The notes under the pieces were generated by a model, which saw nothing but the letters and a program-made list of their open reading frames with translations, did no database searches and was not told where the DNA came from. 7,551 nucleotides of DNA from JAXHTH01 sp034211115 (GTDB lineage Bacteria; Planctomycetota; Phycisphaerae; Phycisphaerales; SM1A02), in the NCBI GenBank assembly GCA_034211115.1, contig JAXHTH010000016.1:1-7551 (forward strand), written 5' to 3'. The first letter of the stretch is position 1, and each line of letters starts with the position of its first letter. The position numbers and the translations under genes are program-made. Positions 1 to 5,328 of this stretch are shown here, in pieces.

Positions 1-47
1 CTTAACGAACAGTCCACCAACGTCGGGTCGCTGCTATAGTTGTACAT
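1..47 (-). pseudogene. Out-of-frame continuation of the beta-helix gene
   Basis: In the frame that a 10-G tract would give, positions 47 down to 3 encode MYNYSSDPTLVDCSL. This is another copy of the rung motif G-M-Y-N-x-x-S-x-P-x-L-V-[DN]-C-x-[FL] seen just upstream as MYNHNSSPALVNCNF. The frame is open to the window edge. Coding similarity therefore continues past the apparent stop, and the rest of the gene lies beyond position 1. Confidence 0.8.
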
Positions 48-939
48 GCCCCCCCCCCCAAGAGGTGGCTGGGTTGCTGGTGAAGTTGCAGTTGACAAGC
101 GCCGGGCTACTATTGTGGTTGTACATGCCAGCGCCCCTTGGAGAGGTGTTGCCAACAAACGTGCAGTTCGTCAACGTGGGGTTGCTGTCGTTGCCGTTTG
201 CGATTCCACCGCCGTAAGCATACGGGGGATACGGGCTGGTGGCGACGTTGGCCGTGAACACGCAGCTTGTCAGTGCGGGACTGGAATGAACGTCGTTCCG
301 CATTCCGCCCCCGTCGTGCCTGGCTGAGTTGGCGGTAAATGTGCAGTTGGTGAGGGTGGCGTTCGTGAAGCTGTAGTTGTGCATCCCGCTTGCGGTATTC
401 TCGCTGAAGTGGCAGTCGCCAAGGACGGGACTGCTGGCCTCATTGAACATGCCGGCACCACTATTCGCAGTGAATTGGCAGTCTGTCAACGCAGGGTCCG
501 CAGCGAGACAGAACATCCCGTCTCCCTCATTGTCTGAGAAGACACAGTCCATGACAGTCGGGTAGCTGTACTGGATGAACATGCCGGGGTCGCCGCCCGT
601 GACAGTGAAGCCCTCGAACACCGTGTCGTCAGCCTCCAGGTTGGCGCACGTCACGGCAGCAGAGCCCAGCCCTGTCGCTTCGATGGTCGTCACGTCAGGT
701 CCGTCGGAACTGTGCAACCAAACGGCCTTGCCAAGCAGGTCGATAGCCTCGGGGTAGGTGCCGGGCGCGACGATAATCTCGTCCCCGTCCTCCGCGGCGT
801 CGATGGCTTCCTGGATGGTCGGATAGTCGTCCGGCACGTTGATGATGTCGGCGCAGGCCAGGCTCGCGCCTATCAGCAGCATCAGACCGCCGGCGATAGC
901 AGCGCAGGTCACCTGCCTTGTCTTCTCACGATTGAGCAT
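34..939 (-). CDS. Secreted right-handed beta-helix repeat protein, frameshifted near its visible end
   Basis: The visible product has 301 residues. Residues 1-30 form an export signal: basic start, hydrophobic core from about residue 12 to 28, and a likely signal peptidase I site after Ala-Cys-Ala. Residues 31-90 carry the opening common to pectin-lyase-like beta-helix proteins (VPDDYPTIQEAIDAAEDGD, then V-A-P-G-T-Y). From about 112 on, a rung motif recurs: G-M-x-N, a few residues, S-x-P-x-L-x-[DN]-C-x-F-x-x-N. It is probably an extracellular or surface protein with a solenoid fold; no catalytic residues are recognised. I chose the ATG at 937-939 because it gives the signal peptide and has GGGAG 10 nt upstream (950-954); the frame is open to 993. 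It follows the FG-GAP gene after 35 bp. The stop at 34-36 seems to result from a +1 shift in the G run at 49-59, so the true gene probably runs past the left edge. A C-terminal anchor or dockerin would lie outside the window. Confidence 0.8.
   Translation of the reverse strand: MLNREKTRQVTCAAIAGGLMLLIGASLACADIINVPDDYPTIQEAIDAAEDGDEIIVAPGTYPEAIDLLGKAVWLHSSDGPDVTTIEATGLGSAAVTCANLEADDTVFEGFTVTGGDPGMFIQYSYPTVMDCVFSDNEGDGMFCLAADPALTDCQFTANSGAGMFNEASSPVLGDCHFSENTASGMHNYSFTNATLTNCTFTANSARHDGGGMRNDVHSSPALTSCVFTANVATSPYPPYAYGGGIANGNDSNPTLTNCTFVGNTSPRGAGMYNHNSSPALVNCNFTSNPATSWGGGHVQL
49..59. repeat. Homopolymer run of 11 C (11 G in the coding sense)
   Basis: Eleven consecutive C bases lie inside the beta-helix gene. 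In the called frame they encode Trp-Gly-Gly-Gly followed by an abrupt nonsense tail (HVQL, stop). Ten G would instead read Trp-Gly-Gly-Gly-Met-Tyr-Asn, which matches the Gly-Gly-Gly-Met pattern of earlier rungs. Other rungs use mixed glycine codons here (for example GGG GGC GGA), so this uninterrupted tract is exceptional and prone to slippage. Confidence 0.9.
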
Positions 940-974
940 GGTTCTTTTACTCCCGTGTGTGTTTCGGATCTGCG
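940..974 (-). promoter_or_regulatory. 35-bp spacer with ribosome binding site for the beta-helix gene
   Basis: The spacer between the FG-GAP stop and the beta-helix start holds GGGAG at 950-954, 10 nt before the ATG. Read on the minus strand it shares an ordered set of blocks with the other spacer of this operon: CAGA, CCGAA, ACACGGGAG, then an A-rich stretch ending in AACC before the ATG. No terminator or promoter is visible, which favours co-transcription. Confidence 0.6.
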
Positions 975-2354
975 TCATGGGCACTCCCCCCACGCACCGA
1001 GGAGTTCCAGGAGGTCGGCGGTGTTGGTCGTACCGTCGCCGTTCACGTCCCCGCAGCCTGTTGCCCAGCAGCCCAAGAGGTGGAGCAGATCGGCGGTGTT
1101 CACCACTCCATTCCCGTCAAAATCGGCCGGGCAGGAGTTCGAAGTGCTGAATATGTAGGCCGCGCCCGGTTCGTATTCCTCGACATCACCCCAAGGCGCT
1201 CCGATAGCCATAAACTCGCCACGGACGAAAACAGACAGGCCGAAGTAATCCCCGCACGCACCATCATTGGCGGTGAGCTTCTTGATTTGCTGGCCCGTAC
1301 TCGCATCGAATACATACGCGGCGCCGGAATCGCAGACAGGGTCTTCTGGCCACGCGGCGTCGTCATACAGTGCCCCGACAACGACTGTGTCGCCGTGGAT
1401 GGCCACGGAGAGGCCGAAGTAATCCTCCAGCTCAGGATCGTGGGCGGTAAGTTTGTAAAGCTGCTCGCCTGTGGTTGCATCGAACACGTAGGCGGCGCCT
1501 GCATCGGTGACCTCATGGTCGTCGCAGTGAGCTCCAACGACAACGGTGCTGCCGCTGACGGATACGGAAGCGCCGAACCAGTCGTCCTCCTCGCCATCGA
1601 CGGCGGTAAGTTTGTGAAGCTGCTCGCCTGTGGTTGCATCGAACACGTAGGCGGCGCCTGCATTCTCGCCCGCCTGGTCGTCGCCGGTGGCCCCGACGGC
1701 AATCGTATTCGCGCTCAGAGATACAGATACGCCGAAGAAATCACCCAAAGAGGCGTCTACGGCGGTGAGCTTGTGAAGCTGCTCGCCCGTAGTCGCGTCG
1801 AAGACATATGCTGCGCCCGAGTACGCACCGGCATCGTCGTCGCTGTCGGCTCCGATGACGATGATGTTGCCGCTTACGAAGACTGATGCGCCGAACCAGT
1901 CCTCGACGGCGCCATCATTGGCCAGGAGTGCGTGAAGCTGCTCTCCCGTCGTCGAGTCGAACACGTAAGCGCAGCCCGTGGCGACATTGTCGCCGCATGC
2001 CCCGACGACGATGATGTCACCGCTCACGCAGACCGAGCTGCCGAACCAGTCGCCCCCTTCGGCATCATCGGCGGTGAGTTTGTGAAGCTGCTCGCCTGTG
2101 GTTGCATCGAACACGTAGGCGGCACCCGAATCACAATACGGATTGTCCGGACACGCATCATCGTCCAATCGTGCCCCGACGACTGCAATGGCGCCGCTGA
2201 CGGACACCGAAGAGCCGAAGAAGTCCAGGTCTTCGGCGTCGTCGGCGGTGAGCCTATGGATCTGCGACCACTGCCCCAACGCCGCGCCGCTCATCATCAG
2301 GCAGAGAGCCGCGGCAGCAGACCGCGTCCACCGCGTTTGTCGTTCGTGTAACAT
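975..2354 (-). CDS. Secreted FG-GAP seven-bladed beta-propeller protein with C-terminal dockerin
   Basis: The product has 459 residues. Residues 1-27 are a signal peptide, with likely cleavage after Ala-Leu-Gly. Residues 28-405 hold seven FG-GAP repeats, recognisable from F-G-x-S-V-x-[VLI] followed by [VAI]-x-G-A at about 46-61, 104-119, 154-169, 207-222, 260-275, 313-328 and 371-386. Most repeats are followed by G-A-A-Y-V-F-D-A-T-T-G-E-Q-L. Seven repeats fit a closed seven-bladed propeller of the integrin-alpha type, usually an extracellular binding scaffold. Asp-rich loops between blades could bind calcium. Residues 408-459 are a dockerin with two intact calcium loops (DFDGNGVVNTAD and DVNGDGTTNTAD), each followed by L-L-x-L-L, framed by Cys residues. 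The ATG at 2352-2354 has GGGAGG 9 nt upstream. The gene is second in the set, 35 bp after the previous gene and 35 bp before the next. Its partner and physiological role cannot be told from sequence. Confidence 0.92.
   Translation of the reverse strand: MLHERQTRWTRSAAAALCLMMSGAALGQWSQIHRLTADDAEDLDFFGSSVSVSGAIAVVGARLDDDACPDNPYCDSGAAYVFDATTGEQLHKLTADDAEGGDWFGSSVCVSGDIIVVGACGDNVATGCAYVFDSTTGEQLHALLANDGAVEDWFGASVFVSGNIIVIGADSDDDAGAYSGAAYVFDATTGEQLHKLTAVDASLGDFFGVSVSLSANTIAVGATGDDQAGENAGAAYVFDATTGEQLHKLTAVDGEEDDWFGASVSVSGSTVVVGAHCDDHEVTDAGAAYVFDATTGEQLYKLTAHDPELEDYFGLSVAIHGDTVVVGALYDDAAWPEDPVCDSGAAYVFDASTGQQIKKLTANDGACGDYFGLSVFVRGEFMAIGAPWGDVEEYEPGAAYIFSTSNSCPADFDGNGVVNTADLLHLLGCWATGCGDVNGDGTTNTADLLELLGAWGECP
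1444..2122 (-). repeat. Near-identical blade segments inside the propeller gene
   Basis: About 55 bp encoding the blade end (L-x-K-L-T-A side through Y-V-F-D-A-T-T-G-E-Q-L) is almost identical at 1444-1504 and 1603-1663, which lie 159 bp (53 codons) apart and differ at one base over nearly 60. It is very close again at 2071-2122. The equivalent segment from about 1760 has many synonymous changes. The similarity therefore exceeds what protein constraint needs and is patchy, as after recent duplication or gene conversion between blades. Confidence 0.8.
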
Positions 2355-2389
2355 GGTTTTCTACCTCCCGTGTCTCTGTTCGGTCTGAA
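2355..2389 (-). promoter_or_regulatory. 35-bp spacer with ribosome binding site for the propeller gene
   Basis: GGGAGG at 2364-2369 lies 9 nt before the ATG of the FG-GAP gene. The spacer has the same length and the same order of blocks as the spacer at 940-974. No terminator is visible, so the two flanking genes are probably on one mRNA. Confidence 0.6.
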
Positions 2390-3235
2390 TCACTCGCACG
2401 GCCCCCAGTTGCCCAGCAGCAGCAGCAGGTCCGCCGTGTTCACCGTGCCATTGGCGTCAAGGTCGCTCGGACAGTCCTCGGGCGGGTCGGGACATTCTCC
2501 CCAGTCACCGAGAAGGATGAGCAGGTCGGCGGTGTTCACTTCGCCGTCCTCGTAGATGTCGCCTACGCACGGCCCCGGCCAGTCGCCCGTGAAGCTCAAA
2601 TCGTCGATGAATGTACTGTCGAGCGGTCCATCGTTGTTGCCGTCGATGATGACATACCCGATGGCTGGCATGGCGATGCCGTGATAGCGTACACATCCTT
2701 CCTCGCCTTGCGGTACAACGATAGACTCCAAGAGCACGCCATCAGCGTCGTAGGCCGCGATGCGTACATCCGTGAAGTCATTGTCGATGACGTAGGCTGC
2801 GAAGGCATCCGTCGGAGGGTCGAAGTCAATGCGAACATCCGAGACATTCCAGCCGTTATAGTGTTCACACTCACCGTGCATGTAGCGCACCCCGCTGGTC
2901 GGGACGCCGCCGTTCGTCTGGGCATCCAGAATGCAGCACATCGACTCGAAACGCCCATTGGCATCCTCGGGGTCCGTTGTGTGAATCTCGTCGGGATGGT
3001 CTTCCGCCCGGAACAGTGCGCCCCACTCAGCGTACTCAGCAGAGAACGGCGTGTTGGGTGGTAAAGTCTCCTCGTCTCCTGGGAACTTCTCGAAGTCGAT
3101 GGTGAGATGTTCCAAGTCCTCGAAGTAGGCCGGGTCTGTAATGTGCTCAGCTACGGCCGCCGAGCCCATAGCGCCCAGCCATGCGACCGCAACGAACGCG
3201 CGCGACGCCCGGCCCGCTTTCCCCATGAACCGCAT
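2390..3235 (-). CDS. Secreted beta-sandwich (lectin-like) protein with C-terminal dockerin
   Basis: The product has 281 residues. Residues 1-29 are a signal peptide with a basic start and an Ala-Val-Ala cleavage site. Residues 40-217 look like an all-beta jelly-roll domain of the kind used for carbohydrate or ligand binding in exported planctomycete proteins: an early T-I-D-F-E strand, W-G-A-L-F-R, V-R-I-D-F-D-P-P, a central V-R-I-A-A-Y-D-A-D-G strand, and a closing F-I-D-D-L-S-F-T. I cannot name the family exactly. Residues 222-281 are a dockerin-like tandem. The first loop is degenerate (DIYEDGEVN has Tyr where Asp or Asn is usual); the second (DLDANGTVNTAD) is intact. The ATG at 3233-3235 has AAAGGGG 7 nt upstream (3243-3249), which favours it over the in-frame ATG three codons later. 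It is the first gene of the three-gene set. Confidence 0.88.
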   Translation of the reverse strand: MRFMGKAGRASRAFVAVAWLGAMGSAAVAEHITDPAYFEDLEHLTIDFEKFPGDEETLPPNTPFSAEYAEWGALFRAEDHPDEIHTTDPEDANGRFESMCCILDAQTNGGVPTSGVRYMHGECEHYNGWNVSDVRIDFDPPTDAFAAYVIDNDFTDVRIAAYDADGVLLESIVVPQGEEGCVRYHGIAMPAIGYVIIDGNNDGPLDSTFIDDLSFTGDWPGPCVGDIYEDGEVNTADLLILLGDWGECPDPPEDCPSDLDANGTVNTADLLLLLGNWGPCE

Positions 3236-3304
3236 TGTGGTTCCCCTTTCTGCCCGCTGCCCGCGCCGGCCCCATCGTCGGCGTCCCGGCGGGCCACGCC
3301 GTCC

Positions 3305-3333
3305 AGCGTACCGGCCGGCCCGGACCCGCTCAA
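3305..3333 (-). promoter_or_regulatory. Candidate sigma70-type promoter for the secreted-protein operon
   Basis: On the minus strand TTGAGC (-35, 3328-3333) is separated by exactly 17 bp from TACGCT (-10, 3305-3310). The -35 box matches the consensus at four of six positions and the -10 box at three. Transcription would start near 3298 and give a leader of about 60 nt before the first dockerin gene. In this GC-rich DNA it is the best candidate I see, but the -10 is weak. Confidence 0.35.
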
Positions 3334-3650
3334 GGGGAATCCGGTCGCGCGCGGGGCTTTCCTGTCAGAACACCGACCCGCCTACCCAGCATGAGGGGCA
3401 GGGGGCGTCATAAGGGCCGTTTTCCGGGTCTGAGACGGCTCCGCGCGCCGGGGGTCTCCTGGGCCGTCCAGATGCTTCGGACGGCTTTCAGGCCGAGATA
3501 TGCCGCTCTTGGCGGGCTGTTCGGGGCACAGAATCGCCCGGCCGTCGGTGGGGGCTTGACGGCAGCCGTCGGCGCGGTAGCCTGCCGCGCGTGCCGTGGA
3601 ACTGGCCCGGCTGCGCGTCCGCGTGCAGGTCGGGCCATTGTCGTCTCCGC

Positions 3651-3736
3651 CTCGCGCGCGCGTACCGTTCGGAAAGCCCCGCCGCCTCTCGCGTGCACGC
3701 GCTCGCGCGCGCGTAACGGTGCGGAAACTACCGCCG
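3651..3736. repeat. Two imperfect direct repeats 51 bp apart
   Basis: Copies at 3651-3684 and 3702-3736 share CTCGCGCGCGCGTA followed by a variable pair of bases, then CGGAAA and a CCGCCG end. They differ by a few substitutions and one indel. Function is unknown; the alternating CG core could have arisen by slippage. Confidence 0.6.
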
Positions 3737-3770
3737 GAAAACCCCCGATAATTCCACGGCATTTTCCGGC
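3733..3770. repeat. Perfect 9-bp inverted repeat
   Basis: GCCGGAAAA at 3733-3741 and TTTTCCGGC at 3762-3770 are exact reverse complements around a 20-nt centre. It could be a hairpin or a dimeric protein site. No T run follows on either strand, so it is a poor intrinsic terminator. Confidence 0.5.
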
Positions 3771-4164
3771 CGGCCCCCGAGAAAGGCATCCGCGCCCCTC
3801 TCCTCGGATAAATAGAACGCGCGCATGGGGGCTCCCGCGACGCCTCAACGGATATTTCAGTGATATTTCCCGCGCGCGTGGATAGGCGGCTGAAAATACC
3901 CCCGCCTCGCCAGCGGGGAATTGGAAAAAGGCGCGGGAGTCCCGTTCCGGCCGTGGATGGGACCCACTCGCGCGAGCGTGCGCTGACAGGCGGGGGCTTT
4001 ACGGGGGCATGGGACCCGCGCAGGGGGAAAGTGGTTGGGGGGGTCGGCGCGCACGCCGGCGGTGCCATGCGGTCCTGACGCACCGCTCCAGCAAGGGGGG
4101 TCTGACGGGGGGCGGGGGGTTGCCGTGCCGATGGTCGCCAGCGCCGGACGGCAGACCGAGCCTC

Positions 4165-4219
4165 GCCTGCCACCAGCCTGCCGTTAGCCTGTTCTTCGCC
4201 TGTTTCCCACCTGTTCCTC
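4165..4219. repeat. Tandem array of five 11-bp units
   Basis: The units are GCCTGCCACCA, GCCTGCCGTTA, GCCTGTTCTTC, GCCTGTTTCCC and ACCTGTTCCTC. CCTG is invariant and recurs exactly every 11 bp, about one helical turn. The last unit runs into CAGCAGG. The period excludes coding repeats. It could be a phased protein-binding array or a slippage-born minisatellite. Confidence 0.8.
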
Positions 4220-4298
4220 AGCAGGCGCACCACGGTCAGGAACACCGAAGGAAGACCGGCGCGGCCAGCCGGTCGCGACCGGGCCGAGCGCCCGGTGC

Positions 4299-4326
4299 CA
4301 CACTGTTCCCACACTGTTCCTCAGTG
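4299..4326. repeat. Two exact 11-bp repeats with a small hairpin
   Basis: CACACTGTTCC occurs twice in direct tandem (4299-4309 and 4310-4320). The second copy opens a 5-bp hairpin, CACTG-TTCCT-CAGTG, at 4312-4326. CTGTTCCTCAG also ends the 11-bp array at 4211-4221, and CTGTTCC recurs near 4384, so this is one dispersed family of short repeats. Confidence 0.75.
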
Positions 4327-4558
4327 GAGACCTGCCCGCCCATCGGCGTCGGTTCCCGGCTCGCCGTGCCGACCGTCCTGCCCCTGTTCCTTCCCTGATG
4401 CTGAGGGCGGCGGGCCGGTCGCTCATCGCTGCTCATCACCCTCGCCGGCGGACGCCTCGACCATCGCCAAGATGCCCGCCCTGACCGCCTCGGGGAGCTT
4501 CGGCCACGCCTCGACGATGAGGGCCAGATGGGGGTCGGATGGCGGGTTCTGGTCCCGG

Positions 4559-4580
4559 TTTGCAGCGCATTTTGCAGCGC
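4559..4580. repeat. Direct repeat of 10 bp beside the attachment-like site
   Basis: TTTGCAGCGC occurs at 4559-4568 and again at 4571-4580, separated by two bases. It lies about 60 bp from the tRNA-derived core on the presumed element side, where arm-type binding sites for an integrase are often found. That role is inference. Confidence 0.55.
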
Positions 4581-4636
4581 CGCCGGCCTCGGCTGCGCCT
4601 AAGTCCTTGTCGTTTCGGTCCTTCGGGTGGGGCGCA

Positions 4637-4663
4637 CGGGGGTTCGAATCCCCCCGGCTCCAC
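4637..4663 (+). other. 3' end of a tRNA or tmRNA gene; putative attR core
   Basis: GGGGG (4638-4642), TTCGAAT (4643-4649) and CCCCC (4650-4654) form a perfect T-arm with a canonical T-loop. CGGCTCC (4655-4661) is a 7-nt acceptor strand with discriminator A at 4662. No matching GGAGCCG acceptor 5' strand, D-arm or anticodon arm lies upstream, so this is a fragment. An end in CUCCA is common in tmRNA and also occurs in some tRNAs, so the parent gene is not assigned. Such 3' fragments are classical leftovers of integration by tyrosine recombinases. With this polarity the inserted element should lie to the left and an intact copy of the RNA gene should lie further left. Confidence 0.65.
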
Positions 4664-4669
4664 TTTTCC

Positions 4670-4692
4670 GCTTCGCTGCAAGATGGCGAAGC
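4670..4692. repeat. Hairpin just after the tRNA fragment
   Basis: GCTTCGC (4670-4676) and GCGAAGC (4686-4692) form a perfect 7-bp stem with a 9-nt loop. It starts 7 nt after the end of the acceptor strand. There is no following T run. Confidence 0.6.
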
Positions 4693-4694
4693 AT

Positions 4695-4731
4695 CGCGCA
4701 AGACCCTGCGTTCAGCAGGGTTTTGTGCGCG
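4695..4731. terminator. Long imperfect hairpin, possible terminator
   Basis: ACCCTGC (4703-4709) pairs with GCAGGGT (4715-4721) around the loop GTTCA. The stem can be extended outward to CGCGCA (4695-4700) with TGCGCG (4726-4731), with one G-U pair and a 2-nt bulge, giving about 15 bp. On the plus strand the short stem is followed by TTTTG, so it could end a transcript through the parent tRNA. On the minus strand it lies roughly 120 nt downstream of the ACT gene. The short T run can itself pair within the stem, so terminator activity is uncertain. Confidence 0.45.
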
Positions 4732-4848
4732 CTGTCCGTCTGAAACGGCGCCCTGTCAATACTTGGCTTGAGAGATTCCGCCGCGGAGGCGCGCGGTGAA
4801 CCTTCGGCCGGCGGCAAGTATCGGCGGGCTCATCGGTCGCGCCCCGCC

Positions 4849-5262
4849 TCAGATGCCCAAAGCGGTGGCGGCGCGATCGTAGGCGCCGGGGCGGATGTAG
4901 AGCACGTAGCCGAAGCTGCCCTTGCCGTCCGTCACGCCGTTGGAGGCGAAGACGTTGACATCGGCGGCGGCGAGCTTCTCGTGGATGCCCGCGAAGGCGC
5001 CCAGCTCGTCATCACCCTGCACGAGAAGGGCCGGGTGCGGCCCGTCCAGCTCGATGCCCGCGCCGTGCGCCGCGGCCTCGGCCGCCCGCGGATCCTCCGG
5101 GAAGATCGAGAACTGCGTATGGGCCGGCCCCACGGGCACGGCGGTGAAGGCCAGCAGGTTCACCCCCTGCTCGGCGAGCTGCGACAGCAGCCGATACCCC
5201 TCGCCCGGCTGATCCTGAACGGTGCAGTAGAAGTAGTCCGCTCGGCTGATTTTGAATGCCAT
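4849..5262 (-). CDS. Tandem ACT-domain protein
   Basis: The product has 137 residues and consists of two ACT-like halves with no catalytic domain. The first covers about residues 4-65: A-D-Y-F-Y-C-T-V-Q-D-Q-P-G-E-G opening, then L-L-S-Q-L-A-E-Q-G-V-N-L and A-F-T-A-V-P-V-G. The second covers about 78-137: A-L-L-V-Q-G-D-D-E-L-G-A, then I-H-E-K-L-A-A-A-D-V-N-V-F and G-x-G-S-F-G-Y-V-L-Y. The D-x-P-G and D-E-L-G turns followed by a helix are the ACT signature where regulatory ligands, often amino acids, bind at dimer interfaces. I recall very similar stand-alone proteins in planctomycetes; their ligand is not known to me. The protein is probably cytosolic. I chose the ATG at 5260-5262 because GGGAG (5271-5275) stands 8 nt upstream; an ATG five codons earlier (5275-5277) overlaps that site and has no good binding site of its own. 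It is transcribed on its own, with a promoter at 5301-5328. Confidence 0.85.
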   Translation of the reverse strand: MAFKISRADYFYCTVQDQPGEGYRLLSQLAEQGVNLLAFTAVPVGPAHTQFSIFPEDPRAAEAAAHGAGIELDGPHPALLVQGDDELGAFAGIHEKLAAADVNVFASNGVTDGKGSFGYVLYIRPGAYDRAATALGI

Positions 5263-5300
5263 GACCTGATCTCCCATGGGCGTCCCGGCGATCGTCGGGC

Positions 5301-5328
5301 ATTATAGCGAAGGCCGTCGATGGCGCAA
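5301..5328 (-). promoter_or_regulatory. Sigma70-type promoter of the ACT-domain gene
   Basis: On the minus strand a perfect TATAAT (-10, 5301-5306) is preceded, after 16 bp, by TTGCGC (-35, 5323-5328). Transcription would start near 5294 and give a leader of about 32 nt. A full consensus -10 in such GC-rich DNA is unlikely by chance, and it sits in the short gap between flagellin and the ACT gene. Confidence 0.6.

Larger units (their letters stand above)
3236..4422. other. GC-rich region of 1.2 kb without a supported gene
   Basis: Long open frames exist on both strands, but their translations are dominated by Arg, Pro, Gly and Ala, show no motif, and lack good ribosome binding sites; stop codons are simply rare here. 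The content is irregular: CpG-alternating runs near 3651-3720, short AT-richer islands (about 3750-3770, 3805-3815, 3850-3915), long G runs near 4020-4120, and an 11-bp tandem array at 4165-4219. The 11-bp period is not a multiple of three and argues against coding. No rRNA, RNase P, SRP or complete tRNA motif was recognised. It may be decayed mobile-element DNA or a structured noncoding segment. Confidence 0.6.
4423..4701 (-). pseudogene. Orphan C-terminal tail resembling a planctomycete tyrosine recombinase
   Basis: A 92-codon open frame runs on the minus strand across the tRNA fragment. Its last third is D-P-H-L-A-L-I-V-E-A-W-P-K-L-P, then EAVRAGILAMVEAS and a short charged end. From memory this W-x-x-L-P-x-x-[IV]-R-A-[GA]-I-[LV]-A-[ML]-V pattern is the typical end of planctomycete site-specific integrases and of many small hypothetical proteins beside them. 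The middle (WSRGDSNPRAPH) is merely the complement of the tRNA T-arm read as codons. No catalytic domain (R-H-x-R-Y) is present: the DNA on the right holds the ACT gene instead. The only in-frame start at the right end is a TTG without a clear ribosome binding site, so independent expression is doubtful. I read it as a separated integrase end; a chance open frame is the main alternative. Confidence 0.42.

Noticed and set aside
957..1886. 309-codon open frame on the plus strand
   Set aside because: It is antisense to the FG-GAP gene, and its internal repeats simply mirror the propeller blades.
3463..3485. Hairpin GCCGTCC / GGACGGC followed by TTTC
   Set aside because: No gene on the plus strand precedes it and there is no real T run on either strand, so it is not called as a terminator.
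4095..4119. Three G6 runs as a G-quadruplex
   Set aside because: Only three long G runs are close together; the fourth is too far upstream for a standard motif.
3382..4314. 310-codon open frame on the minus strand (and 216 codons on the plus strand at 3235-3885)
   Set aside because: Composition is Arg/Pro/Gly/Ala-rich without motifs, the frame covers an 11-bp tandem array that is not a multiple of three, and overlapping frames on both strands are equally open because of high GC.
4165..4326. CRISPR array
   Set aside because: The units are 11 bp and directly abutting, without spacers, and no cas gene is present.
4300..4663. Complete tmRNA gene ending at 4662
   Set aside because: No matching 5' acceptor strand (GGAGCCG), no D-arm-like start and no convincing tag reading frame with an alanine-rich end were found upstream, so only the 3' fragment is supported.
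4599..4817. Open frame with a GGIRTPVRPT-like segment
   Set aside because: This segment is the complement of the tRNA T-arm read in another frame, a well-known source of spurious protein annotation.
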